A stretch of 64,000 bases of DNA from Brevundimonas pondensis (lineage in GTDB: Bacteria; Pseudomonadota; Alphaproteobacteria; Caulobacterales; Caulobacteraceae). A program made the position numbers and the translations under genes. This document shows, piece by piece, positions 55,544 through 63,738 of this stretch; position 1 is the stretch's first letter; every line of letters starts with the position of its first letter. Under the pieces are notes generated by a model that was given only the letters and a program-made list of their open reading frames with translations, ran no database searches and had not been told where the DNA came from. The stretch lies in assembly GCF_017487345.1 (NCBI RefSeq), contig NZ_CP062006.1:434001-498000 (forward strand), given 5' to 3'.

Positions 55544-56173
55544 ATGATGAACAAGACCCTTGGCGGCGTGGCCGCCATCGCCTTTCTGACGGCTTTTGGC
55601 GGCGTGGCTGTCGCTCAGACCACCGCCCCGCAGCGACCGGCGCGCGCCGCCATGGCCCAGCCGGTGACACAGGCCGACTTCGTCCAGCGTCGGGTGGAAT
55701 GCCTGCGCGCGGCGGACGCGAACCATGACGGCACGGTCACGGCCGAGGAGATGCGCGCCGCCGGACAGGCCGGTCGCGTCGAGCGTCGAAACGCCATGTT
55801 CGATCGTCTGGACGCTGACAAGAACGGTTCGATCAGCCGCGCCGAGTTTGACGCGCCGCGCGCGGGCGGCCAAAGGGCCGAGCGCGGTCAACGCGGGCCG
55901 CGCGCTGAACACGCCGGTCGCGGCCATCGCGGCGGCATGCATCGCGGGGCCGAGCGCATGGGGCGGGGCGGCGAAGCTCGCTTCCCGATCGTGATCGCCG
56001 AGGCCGAGCGCAGGGCGACGGAGAACTTCACGCGTCTGGACGCCAATCGCGACGGGACGCTGACGCTCGAGGAGCGCCGCGCGGGCATGCAGGCGCGTCG
56101 CGCCGAGATGCGCCAGAAGCGTATCGAGCGTCGGGCCCCGGCGGCGTCGCCTTCGACGCCCGCTTCGGAGTAG
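55544..56173 (+). CDS. secreted EF-hand calcium-binding protein
   Basis: 209 residues with a signal peptide (TLGGVAAIAFLTAFGGVAVAQ). Three EF-hand loops are visible: DANHDGTVTAEE (about 59-70), DADKNGSISRAE (about 90-101) and DANRDGTLTLEE (about 167-178), separated by a His/Arg/Gly-rich stretch that could also bind metals. The start at 55544 (or the next ATG codon) is placed at the signal peptide. It probably acts in the periplasm. The ECF sigma cluster follows on the same strand about 60 bases downstream. Confidence 0.83.
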   Translation: MMNKTLGGVAAIAFLTAFGGVAVAQTTAPQRPARAAMAQPVTQADFVQRRVECLRAADANHDGTVTAEEMRAAGQAGRVERRNAMFDRLDADKNGSISRAEFDAPRAGGQRAERGQRGPRAEHAGRGHRGGMHRGAERMGRGGEARFPIVIAEAERRATENFTRLDANRDGTLTLEERRAGMQARRAEMRQKRIERRAPAASPSTPASE

Positions 56174-56235
56174 GGTGGTGTCGGGGAAGGCGGTCAGACC
56201 GTCGGCCCGTTTCGTGAACGGCGAAAGAGGCTGGA

Positions 56236-56808
56236 TTGGCGAAGACCGCCGACCCCGACGAGGAACTGGTGCGGCGCGTGGGTCAGGGCGACCCCGCGGC
56301 GATCCAGGCCATGGTCGCTCGCAAGCTGCCGCGCATGCTGATGCTGGCGCAGCGGATGCTGGGCGACGCGACGGAGGCTGAGGACGTGGCCCAGGAGGCG
56401 ATGCTGAGAGCCTGGCGTCAGGCGCCGCGCTGGACGCCGGGCCAGGCCAGGTTCGACACCTGGCTGCACCGGGTTGGGCTGAATCTCTGCTACGACCGGC
56501 TGCGGCGCCGGCGCGAGATCGCGACGGATACGCCGCCCGAACGGCCCGACGACGGGCCGGCGCCGGACCGGGGTTTGCTGGCCATGGAGACGGGGGCGCG
56601 GGTCGAGGCGGCCCTGGCGAAGCTGCCCGAGCGGCAGCGCGAGGCCATCGTCCTGTGTCACTATCAGGAACTGGGAAATATCGAGGCCGCGGGGCTGATG
56701 AACGTCAGCGTCGAGGCCCTGGAGAGCCTGCTGTCGCGCGGACGGCGGGCGTTGCGGACGGCGCTGGCCGATATGGCGCCGAATGCGGCAAGAGCGGCGA
56801 ATGGGTAG
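56236..56808 (+). CDS. ECF-type RNA polymerase sigma factor
   Basis: 190 residues from a probable TTG start. Sigma region 2 includes MLGDATEAEDVAQEAMLRAWRQ and the FDTWLHRVGLNLCYDRLRRRR segment. Region 4 has LPERQREAIVLCHYQELGNIEAAGLMNVSVEALESLLSRGRRAL (key parts LPERQREAIVLCHYQ and SVEALESLLSRGR). The following small gene and the periplasmic sensor-like gene look like its control module. Confidence 0.88.
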   Translation: MAKTADPDEELVRRVGQGDPAAIQAMVARKLPRMLMLAQRMLGDATEAEDVAQEAMLRAWRQAPRWTPGQARFDTWLHRVGLNLCYDRLRRRREIATDTPPERPDDGPAPDRGLLAMETGARVEAALAKLPERQREAIVLCHYQELGNIEAAGLMNVSVEALESLLSRGRRALRTALADMAPNAARAANG

Positions 56809-56824
56809 GGCGGGGGCTGGAACC

Positions 56825-57250
56825 ATGACGATGACATACGAGCGTTTTGAACACCTGGCCGACGCCTATGGCGGCGACCTGCGGCGCTGGCCCGAGGCCG
56901 AGCGCGAGGCGGCGCGCGCCCTGAGGGATGCGGACCCGCGCGCGGCGGTTCTGCTGCGTGAAGCGGACGGGTTGGACGCTCTGCTGGACGCCGCGCCGCG
57001 TCCGGTTGCGTCGCACGCCCTGCGCGAGGCGGTCATCGCCAGCGCGGCGGGAGCGGGCCTGAAGGCGCGTCGGCGCGGTCCTGGGCCTCTGGCCTGGCTG
57101 TCGGGCGCGGGGTGGGCGGCGGCGGCCTGCGCCGGGGTGGTGTTCGGGATCAACCTGACCAGCCACCTGACCGCCGACGTTCAGGCGGACGCGGTGCTCT
57201 ATCAGGCCAGTCTGACCAGCGCGGACGACACGGAGGTTCTGGGCGGATGA
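56825..57250 (+). CDS. putative anti-sigma factor-like membrane protein
   Basis: 141 residues. The cytoplasmic N-terminal part contains YGGDLRRWPEAEREAARAL, a motif seen in small membrane proteins encoded after ECF sigma factors in alphaproteobacteria; one transmembrane helix at about 95-115; short periplasmic tail. It sits 16 bases after the sigma gene and overlaps the next gene by four bases. Role as anti-sigma is inferred from position and topology. Confidence 0.65.
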   Translation: MTMTYERFEHLADAYGGDLRRWPEAEREAARALRDADPRAAVLLREADGLDALLDAAPRPVASHALREAVIASAAGAGLKARRRGPGPLAWLSGAGWAAAACAGVVFGINLTSHLTADVQADAVLYQASLTSADDTEVLGG

Positions 57251-57783
57251 CGTCGCGCAGCTTGAAGATCGCCCTGGCCGTCTCGGTCGCCCTCAACGTC
57301 TTTGCCGCGACCGCTGTCGGCGCCGTCTGGGTGGCGCGCGACAAGATCGAGCACCGGATCGCCGAGTCTCACAAGTCGGGACGCAGCGAGCCGGTCTGGG
57401 ATGTCATCGAGCGGATGGACCCGACGGTGCGCGATCAGGTCAAGGCGCAGCTGCGCGCCGCCGCCATGCAGGCGCGGCCTGACTTTGAAGAAGCGCGGGC
57501 GGCGCGGCGCGAGGCCATCGCCCTGACCGGGGCCGAAACCTTTGATCCGGTGGCGGTGGCGGCCCTGCTGGAACGCTCGCGGGCGTCCGAGGCGCGCGGC
57601 CGGTCGCGGCTGGAAGCGGGGGCGGTCGAGGTGTTGAGTCAGTTGAGCCCGACCGACCGCAAGGCCCTGGCCCCCATCCTGTCGCGTCACAAGGCGCGTC
57701 GTGACGCTCGCAAGCCCGAGAAGGCCGCAAAGCCGGTCGCGCCGGCAGCCCCCGCGCCAGCCGCGGCGCCGACTCGCTCGTAG
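57247..57783 (+). CDS. periplasmic heavy-metal sensor (CpxP/Spy-like) family protein
   Basis: 178 residues: N-terminal membrane anchor (LKIALAVSVALNVFAATAVGAVWV), then an LTXXQ-type helical hairpin (DQVKAQLRAAAMQARPDFEEARAARREA and LSPTDRKALAPILSRHKARR; shown here by key parts QLRAAAMQARPDFEEAR and LSPTDRKALAPIL), ending in a Pro/Ala tail. Same family as CnrX/ZraP-type sensors that respond to metals or misfolded proteins. Overlaps the putative anti-sigma gene, suggesting a three-gene signalling unit. Confidence 0.75.
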   Translation: MTSRSLKIALAVSVALNVFAATAVGAVWVARDKIEHRIAESHKSGRSEPVWDVIERMDPTVRDQVKAQLRAAAMQARPDFEEARAARREAIALTGAETFDPVAVAALLERSRASEARGRSRLEAGAVEVLSQLSPTDRKALAPILSRHKARRDARKPEKAAKPVAPAAPAPAAAPTRS

Positions 57784-57785
57784 GC

Positions 57786-57907
57786 TTGTCTGTCATCCCG
57801 CACGGCTCAGGCCGATCCGGGACCCAGGCGCCGGCCGTGGGGCTGACCACCTGAACCGGACGCTGAAAGCTGACTTGATGAACGTCCGCAACGGGCGGGA
57901 AGCGGAC
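57786..57907. repeat. intergenic stretch with family II half-copy and family III copy
   Basis: The 57784-58044 gap holds TGTCATCCCGC with GGGACCCAG (half of family II, 57790-57830) and AACGTCCGC plus GGAAGCGGAC (family III, 57881-57907). No gene was recognised in it. Confidence 0.5.
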
Positions 57908-58044
57908 ATGCCGACGCGCTAATGCGGAACAGCCGTTCGTCTATTGGGTAGGCACGCCGGCAAGGTCCTGATGCGGAAGAGCTGGTTGCGCCGCGAAGCG
58001 CCCGTGAACGCGGTGAAATCCGAACGGATCTCAGTCAGATTCAG

Positions 58045-58539
58045 CTACGCTTGAGGTTTGTCCATGACCTCGCCCCCGGCGATCAGCCGGTCGAAGAGGG
58101 ATATGCGGTCCAGGGCCTGATCCAGCCGGTCCAGCCGGGCGACGACGTCGTCCGCCTCGCGGTTGAGGGCCTCGGCTTCGCGGTTCATGGCGAGCCACAG
58201 AAGGGTCAGACGCGCGACCAGCGCTTCGCCTTCGTCGGTCAGGGATTGTCTGCGGCGACGTGCATCACGGGGGTCGGGCAACGCCTGCACATAGCCGGCC
58301 GCTTCCAGCGAGCGCAGCGACTGGCTGACCGAGACGTGGGTTATCCTCAGCGCGGCGGCAAGGTCGCCAACTGTCATCGGTCCGTTCTGGACGATCTGGT
58401 TCAGGACCCCGAACCATCGCTGCTCGAAGGTGATGCCCAGGTGCGCATAGACGCGACCCACGTCGCGGTCGATCCGCTCCGACAAGCGGCGCAACTGGGC
58501 GCCTATGGTCGCGCCGTGACCGCCCTTCAGATCGGTCAT
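58045..58539 (-). CDS. MarR family transcriptional regulator
   Basis: 164 residues. N-terminal dimerisation helix (GAQLRRLSERIDRDVGRVYAHLG), winged-helix with PMTVGDLAAALRITHVSVSQSLRSLEAAGYV (key parts VGDLAAALRITHVSVSQSL) and wing DPRDARRRRQSLTDEG. Overlaps the serine hydrolase gene by four bases. The perfect TATGTAGG dyad upstream of that gene is the likely operator for the whole pair. Confidence 0.88.
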   Translation of the reverse strand: MTDLKGGHGATIGAQLRRLSERIDRDVGRVYAHLGITFEQRWFGVLNQIVQNGPMTVGDLAAALRITHVSVSQSLRSLEAAGYVQALPDPRDARRRRQSLTDEGEALVARLTLLWLAMNREAEALNREADDVVARLDRLDQALDRISLFDRLIAGGEVMDKPQA

Positions 58540-59855
58540 GCCGGGGGCTCGACGATGGCGGCGATCTGCATGATCCGCTCAGCGCCCTCGGGGTTGCCGC
58601 GGTGCCGGGCCTTGGCTGCCTCGACCTCGAAAACTGAGCGGGGCTGGATGCCCTCGGGCCGCGCGTCAAACAGAGCGCGGGCGGCGGCGACGCTGTCATC
58701 GCGGGCCGTCGCCGTCATCGCCATGCCCAGGCGCCAGGCGTCAGAGGCCGGGCTCGGTCCGCACAGAATATCCTTCACCGCGATGTTCATGCTCCAGTAC
58801 CCGTCGACCTCGCCGTTGGTCAGCATGGCGAAGGTGTAGCCCAGATCCTCATAGCGCCAGACCTCGCCGGCGATACCGAAATGGCCGCCGGTGTTCCCCA
58901 CCATGCGATGACCGTTGATGGTCTCCTCCATGAAACCCAGGCCGTAACGCGCGCGGCCCAGATCGAACAGGCCGGTGGTCGCCGTGGCGTACATCTGCGG
59001 CGAGAGGAGCCGGCCGTCGCCCAGGGCAGTGACGAAGGTCGTCAGGTCCTCGATGGTCGAATAGCCGCCGCCCGCCGGACCGCCCCGGAACTGGTTGACG
59101 AAGAGGTTGTTGCGCCAGGCGCCGGGAACAGCGTTGTCGCGAGTGTAGCCGTCGGCCCGGTTCGGCACGACGAGATCGAGCGGCCAGTCGCCGCTGCCGC
59201 TCATGCCCAGGGGCTCGAAGATCGTGCGCCTGATGTGGTCGGCGTAGGCCTCGCCGGTCAAGGCCTCGACGATCAGGCCCAGGATCACATAGCCGCCGTT
59301 GGAGTAGCCGAGCCGCGCGCCGGGCGGGAACTCCAGCGGCTGGTCAGCGATCAAAGGCAGGAAGTCGCGGGTCTCGACGAAGGCTTGAGACGGTTTCTGG
59401 GCGATCGCCTCCCAGTAGTTGCCGACGCCGGAGCTGTGCGACAGCATCTGGCGGGCCGTGATCCGCCCGGCGATGGCCGGGGCCGGATAGTCGGGCAGAT
59501 AGCGGAGGACCGGGGCGTCCAGGTCGACGCGCCCTTGTTCCGCCAGACGCAGGACCGCTGTGGCGGTGAACATCTTGCCGATCGAGGCGACGTTGAACCG
59601 GGTGTCGATGCGGTTGGCGGCGCCGAAGACCCGTTCGGCCTGGCCCACCACGCGCTGATAGACGACCTGGTCGCCGCGCTTCAGCATCAAGGCGCCAGAG
59701 AAATCTGCATCTATGATCGCCTGTTCCACGGCGGCGTCCATACGGGCGGCGATTGAGCCTCCGTCGTCCTCGGCTCGACCAGGGCCGCCCCAGCTCAAGA
59801 CGCCCAGCCCCGCCGTTGCGCCCATCATCCCCCGCCGTGTCATCCGAATGCTCAC
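58536..59855 (-). CDS. class C beta-lactamase-like serine hydrolase with Tat signal
   Basis: 439 residues. Twin-arginine start (TRRGMMGATAGLG), then the penicillin-binding fold: nucleophile motif Ser91-x-x-Lys94 (NVASIGKMFTATAV), Tyr184-Ser-Asn (RLGYSNGGYVILG), and NTGGHFG as the third element. This family covers AmpC-like enzymes, D-amino-acid peptidases and esterases (EstB); the long C-terminal extension and lack of a KTG box argue against a simple beta-lactamase. First gene of an operon with the MarR regulator, so its inducer may be its substrate. Confidence 0.88.
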   Translation of the reverse strand: MSIRMTRRGMMGATAGLGVLSWGGPGRAEDDGGSIAARMDAAVEQAIIDADFSGALMLKRGDQVVYQRVVGQAERVFGAANRIDTRFNVASIGKMFTATAVLRLAEQGRVDLDAPVLRYLPDYPAPAIAGRITARQMLSHSSGVGNYWEAIAQKPSQAFVETRDFLPLIADQPLEFPPGARLGYSNGGYVILGLIVEALTGEAYADHIRRTIFEPLGMSGSGDWPLDLVVPNRADGYTRDNAVPGAWRNNLFVNQFRGGPAGGGYSTIEDLTTFVTALGDGRLLSPQMYATATTGLFDLGRARYGLGFMEETINGHRMVGNTGGHFGIAGEVWRYEDLGYTFAMLTNGEVDGYWSMNIAVKDILCGPSPASDAWRLGMAMTATARDDSVAAARALFDARPEGIQPRSVFEVEAAKARHRGNPEGAERIMQIAAIVEPPA

Positions 59856-59873
59856 TGAAACCGCCCTGTCATT

Positions 59874-59891
59874 TATGTAGGTGCCTACATA
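59874..59891. promoter_or_regulatory. MarR-type operator upstream of the serine hydrolase-marR operon
   Basis: TATGTAGG and CCTACATA are perfect inverted repeats separated by TG, 18 bp overall, starting 19 bases upstream of the start codon. AT-rich and palindromic, as expected for the site of the MarR protein encoded downstream. Confidence 0.7.
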
Positions 59892-60029
59892 TATGGGCGT
59901 CCGAGGAAAGCACCAGCCCTGAAGTGCTCATGACGAATGGACATTCACCGCATCCCATCGAAGCAGCGGTGTGGACGAAGGCGTGGAAGAGGCGAGCCAG
60001 CCTGTCGAACCGGCGCGATAACGACCGTG

Positions 60030-60056
60030 AATGTCCGCTGTGGGTCGATTTGCGAC
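60030..60056. repeat. dispersed repeat, family III copy
   Basis: AATGTCCGC, GTGGGTCGA and GCGAC, followed at 60089-60095 by GGCGGAC; a diverged copy of family III in the otherwise empty 59892-60105 gap, where no gene was recognised. Confidence 0.45.
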
Positions 60057-60105
60057 CTTGGGCTCAAGGTGCAAGGCGGACGCTCAGCACGGGCAGGGGT
60101 GATGC

Positions 60106-62466
60106 TCAGGCCGCCTGCGGCTGAACGCGCTGAACGGGGGCGCGCAGGGGGAGGTCGAACCAGACGGTGGTGCCGTGGCCGGGTTGGCTCTCGATAGTCA
60201 TCTGGCCGTGATGCAGTTCGATCAGCGACTTGGTCAGGGCCAGGCCGAGGCCGGTGCCTTGCGTGGTCTTGGAATGCTGGCCCTCGACCTGTTCGAAGGG
60301 CTGGGCCAGGCGCTCCAGATCGGCGGCGGCGATGCCGATGCCGGTGTCGGTGACTGAAATTCGCACGTGGTCGGCGTCGTGGGCCGCGACGGCGACGGTG
60401 ACGGCGCCGCCCTCGGGCGTGAACTTCACCGCGTTGGAGATCAGGTTCAGCATCACCTGCTTCAGGCCGCGATGGTCGGCCTCGACCTGCAGGGCTTCGG
60501 GGGCGACCAGACCGAGGGTCAGGCCGGCCTCCATCGCCTTGCCGCGCATCAGGCGGATGGCGTCGTTGCACAGGGCGTTCAGCGAGACGGCCTCGTAATG
60601 CAGGGTCAGCTTGCCGGCCTCGATCTTGGCCATGTCGAGGATGTCGTTGATGAGGCTGAGCAGGTGCTGACCCGAGGTGTGGATGTCGGCGGCGTAGCCC
60701 TTGTAGCGTTTGTCGCCCAGGGCGCCGAACATCTCGCCGGCCATGATTTCCGAGAAGCCGTTGATGGCGTTCAGCGGGGTGCGCAACTCGTGGCTCATAT
60801 TGGCCAGGAACTCGGACTTGGCCTGGTTGGCGGCCTCGGCCCGGGTCATGGCGACCTCGTACTTGCGCGCCAGAAGGGACAGTTTGGCCTCGCGATCCTC
60901 GAGTTCGACGACCATGGCGCGCAGTTCGTCGGCGGCGCGGCGGCGCTCGGCCTCCTGGCGGCGGATGACCGTAATGTCGGCGCAGATGACCACGGTGCCG
61001 CCGTCGCCGGTGAAGCGTTCGGCCATCTGCAACCAGCGGCCGTCCTTCAACTCGACCTCGCGCACGCCCGCGCGACCGCCGGCCGAGGGGTGTTCGGCCT
61101 TGATGGCTTCGGCGGCGATCTGGTTCAGCGCGTCTTTCTGAGCCCCCTTGCGGACCACGCCTGCGGGGAAGGCGAAGGCGTCCTGGAAGGCCTGGTTCCA
61201 CAGGATCAGACGGCCCTGACGATCGAACAGGACAAAGGCGTCGGACACGCTTTCGATGCCGTCGCGCAGGCGGTTTTCGGCGGCCTGGGCCTGAGCCTTG
61301 GAGCGGCGGGCCTCGGTGATGTCCAGAGCCACGCCCAGCAGGCTGGTGAAGCCGGCGTCGCGACGCGGCTGGCGTGACTGGCCGCGCGCGTCGATCCAGC
61401 GCACCCCGCCGGACTTCAGCGGGACGGGGAAGGTGACGTCGAAAACGCCGTTGGCCGCCGCCTGGTCGAGCGCGCCGATGACGACTTCACGATAGCGGGG
61501 ATGGACGCGGTCGATCAGGGCCCGTGTGGTCAGAACGAGGCCGGGCTCGACCTCCAGCAGGGCCGCCATATAGTCTGACAGGACCACCTCGCCGTGCGCC
61601 AGATCCCATTCCCAGACACCGCAGCGCGCGGCTTCGACCGCGACGCGGAAGCGGCGCTCGGTGTCGGCCCAATGGCGGCCGGCACGGGTCTGGCGCCAGT
61701 TCTGCACCGCGAGGACGGCCAGCATCAGCAGAACCAGCAGCAGGGGGACGGCCAGCATCCAGGCGTCATCCAGCCAGGCGGCCAGGCCGCCCGTCGCAGG
61801 CAGGGTGGCCATGACGGCCAGGCCGGTGTCGCCTATGGGCGCAGAGGCTGACAGCCGGAGGCGTCCGTCCGCGTCCTTGACGGGACGGGCGCCTTGCACC
61901 GGCGCCTGAGCGGCGGGTCGAATGTCCAGTCGCGCCTCCGCCAGGCCGGCCTTGAGCGACGGCAGGGGCGTTCGGCCGATGATGGCGCGCCCGTCCGCCA
62001 GAGCGCGGCGGTGCAGCACGGCGTCGTTGCGCAGGACGTAGGCGGCGTCGACCGGCAGGGCGATGTCGGTCTTGCTTCCGGCAGCGGCCAGGATGCGACC
62101 CTGATCGCCGAGGACGGCGAAACCCGCGTCCGGCGCGACGGCGCGCGCCCGATCCAGAGCCTCGACGGCTTGTTGAGGTCGCGCGGCCAGGTCGCGTGCG
62201 GCCAGGGCCAGGGCGGCGTCGGTCAGGGCCAGGCGGGCGGAAACCGCCTCTGCGGAGAGGCGCGCCTCCAGGGTCAGGGCCTCGACCTTGATGGCCTCGG
62301 CCTCACGGCGCGGGCGGCCTTCTTCGCGGATGAGCAGGACGGCGTAGGCGGTGATGACCAGGGCGACAGCGAGCAGCAGGACGCGCACCCAGGGCGCCGC
62401 GCCCTGGGGCTTCTGATCCGTGGCCCGTCGGCCCGGCTGGTAGCTGCGGCGTTCCGTGCCCTGCAA
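60106..62466 (-). CDS. pleC: PleC/PdhS-type hybrid-less histidine kinase with PAS domains
   Basis: 786 residues. Two transmembrane helices (about 27-47 and 236-256) enclose a periplasmic region; then two PAS-like domains (about 270-385 with WEWDLAHGEVVLSD, and about 400-500 with DAFVLFDRQGRLILWNQAF), a coiled coil, and the kinase core with His559 (NMSHELRTPLNAINGF). The segment EIMAGEMFGALGDKRYKGYAADIHTSGQHLL (key part FGALGDKRYKGYAADIH) and DILDMAKIEAGK are typical of the Caulobacter PleC/DivJ group that sets DivK phosphorylation and cell polarity. Assignment to PleC rather than a paralog is a judgement from memory of the family. Confidence 0.8.
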   Translation of the reverse strand: MQGTERRSYQPGRRATDQKPQGAAPWVRVLLLAVALVITAYAVLLIREEGRPRREAEAIKVEALTLEARLSAEAVSARLALTDAALALAARDLAARPQQAVEALDRARAVAPDAGFAVLGDQGRILAAAGSKTDIALPVDAAYVLRNDAVLHRRALADGRAIIGRTPLPSLKAGLAEARLDIRPAAQAPVQGARPVKDADGRLRLSASAPIGDTGLAVMATLPATGGLAAWLDDAWMLAVPLLLVLLMLAVLAVQNWRQTRAGRHWADTERRFRVAVEAARCGVWEWDLAHGEVVLSDYMAALLEVEPGLVLTTRALIDRVHPRYREVVIGALDQAAANGVFDVTFPVPLKSGGVRWIDARGQSRQPRRDAGFTSLLGVALDITEARRSKAQAQAAENRLRDGIESVSDAFVLFDRQGRLILWNQAFQDAFAFPAGVVRKGAQKDALNQIAAEAIKAEHPSAGGRAGVREVELKDGRWLQMAERFTGDGGTVVICADITVIRRQEAERRRAADELRAMVVELEDREAKLSLLARKYEVAMTRAEAANQAKSEFLANMSHELRTPLNAINGFSEIMAGEMFGALGDKRYKGYAADIHTSGQHLLSLINDILDMAKIEAGKLTLHYEAVSLNALCNDAIRLMRGKAMEAGLTLGLVAPEALQVEADHRGLKQVMLNLISNAVKFTPEGGAVTVAVAAHDADHVRISVTDTGIGIAAADLERLAQPFEQVEGQHSKTTQGTGLGLALTKSLIELHHGQMTIESQPGHGTTVWFDLPLRAPVQRVQPQAA

Positions 62467-62575
62467 GCCTGCCCCTCATCGTCAAGACGAGGGAATCTAG
62501 GCTGCGTCGCGGATTCCTGTCGAGGTCCGGGAGGGCGAAGGTTTCACCTGAGAGGCGAACCGATGCAGGAAAGAC

Positions 62576-63154
62576 TCAGGCGGCCTCGACCGCATCCGCC
62601 GTCGCCGCGCGGGGAAGGTCGCCGGGCGCAGCCAGGACGTCGGTGATCTGACGCAGGACGTCGCGGGCGCGGCGGGCCAGATGCAGGCTTTCCGGCGGGG
62701 CGTCTTCGGGGGCTTCGGAGACGCTTTCGACCAGTTCCCGGGCCAGATCCATGAGGTCAGGCGCGGCGGCGATCAGGCGCGACTGGAACTCGATGCGTTC
62801 GGGATCGCGGTCGTATTCAGCGCCCGGCACGCGCCAGCCGCCCCAGTCGGCCTTGTCGGTGACGACGACGGGATAGGAGCCGGGGAAGGGGTGATGGGCG
62901 CAGTCGGCCGGTTCCTGCCACTTGTTGCGAGCGCGCAGCACGCGCCAGTCGCCCAGGACAGTGGCCGATGCGTCCTCGGCGGGAAGCTGCAGTTCGGCGG
63001 CCTGGAATTCGCGGCCCAGGCCGACCTCGTAGGTGATGCGGACCGGTTCGTCGAAGCCCTTGGCCCAGACGGGCAGGACCTTTTCGACCTGGGCCCAGGC
63101 GCCGACGCTTTCGACCCAGACCTTCTGGCCCTTCTGGAACTGCGCGCGCGCCAT
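62576..63154 (-). CDS. conserved hypothetical protein
   Basis: 192 residues. The N-terminal part (FQKGQKVWVESVGAWAQVEKVLPVWAKG) looks like a small beta-barrel or SH3-like fold; the middle has WRVLRARNKWQEPADCAHHPFPGSYPVVVTD; the C-terminus is helical. No signal peptide or catalytic motif. Monocistronic between the PleC-like kinase and a CBS protein. The conserved-looking texture suggests a Caulobacterales family; function unknown. Confidence 0.65.
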   Translation of the reverse strand: MARAQFQKGQKVWVESVGAWAQVEKVLPVWAKGFDEPVRITYEVGLGREFQAAELQLPAEDASATVLGDWRVLRARNKWQEPADCAHHPFPGSYPVVVTDKADWGGWRVPGAEYDRDPERIEFQSRLIAAAPDLMDLARELVESVSEAPEDAPPESLHLARRARDVLRQITDVLAAPGDLPRAATADAVEAA

Positions 63155-63245
63155 GCGGATTCTCCCCCTGTGAAGGGGCAGGATGCGACATCAGCCGTTA
63201 TCGTCCGGTTCCGCGTCGTGGTTAGCGGGCGGTAAAGGGGCGAGA

Positions 63246-63659
63246 TCACGAGGGGCGGGAGATCTCCTCCAGCGCCTCGCCGGCGTAGCGTTCCTTCACG
63301 CGCGTCGACAGGTCGCCCAGGGAGACGACGCCGACCAGACGACCGTCCTTGTCCACCACCGGCAGGCGGCGGACCTGACGGGAACTCATCAAGTCGAGGG
63401 CGGCCTTCAGGTCGTCGTCGGCGCGGACGACCAGGGCGTCGCGGCTGAGGAACTCGACCACGCGCGCATTGGGCGCGGCGCCCGAGGCCACGGCGCGCAC
63501 CGTGATGTCGCGGTCGGTGATGGCCCCCACCAGGTTTTCGCCGTCGGCCACGGGGATGAAGCCGAAATCGCCCGCCGCCATGCGGGCGGCGACTTCCTGA
63601 AGGGTGTCGTTGGGACGGGCCACCTGCACGTCCTTGCTCATCACGTCGCGGATTTTCAT
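63246..63659 (-). CDS. tandem CBS domain protein
   Basis: 137 residues made of two CBS motifs: MKIRDVMSKDVQVARPNDTLQEVAARM with FIPVADGENLVGAITDRDI, and LDLMSSRQVRRLPVVDKDGRLVGVVSLGDL (key parts RRLPVVDKDGRLVGVVS and VGAITDRDI). The pair forms an adenosine-nucleotide-sensing Bateman module. Stand-alone CBS proteins of this size often regulate enzymes or transporters; the partner here is unknown. Confidence 0.85.
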   Translation of the reverse strand: MKIRDVMSKDVQVARPNDTLQEVAARMAAGDFGFIPVADGENLVGAITDRDITVRAVASGAAPNARVVEFLSRDALVVRADDDLKAALDLMSSRQVRRLPVVDKDGRLVGVVSLGDLSTRVKERYAGEALEEISRPS

Positions 63660-63738
63660 GGGTCTCTCCCTTGCCGACCGACTGTCAGGCTTGACGTCAG
63701 GAACCCGCGCGGGGAGCGCCGGTTCCGGCCGGACCGGG

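Noticed and set aside
52515-55670. Long open frame of over 1000 codons on the minus strand opposite glnE
   Set aside because: It has no family-like segments, is Arg/Pro/His-rich, and mirrors the third-codon GC bias of glnE; it is an antisense shadow.
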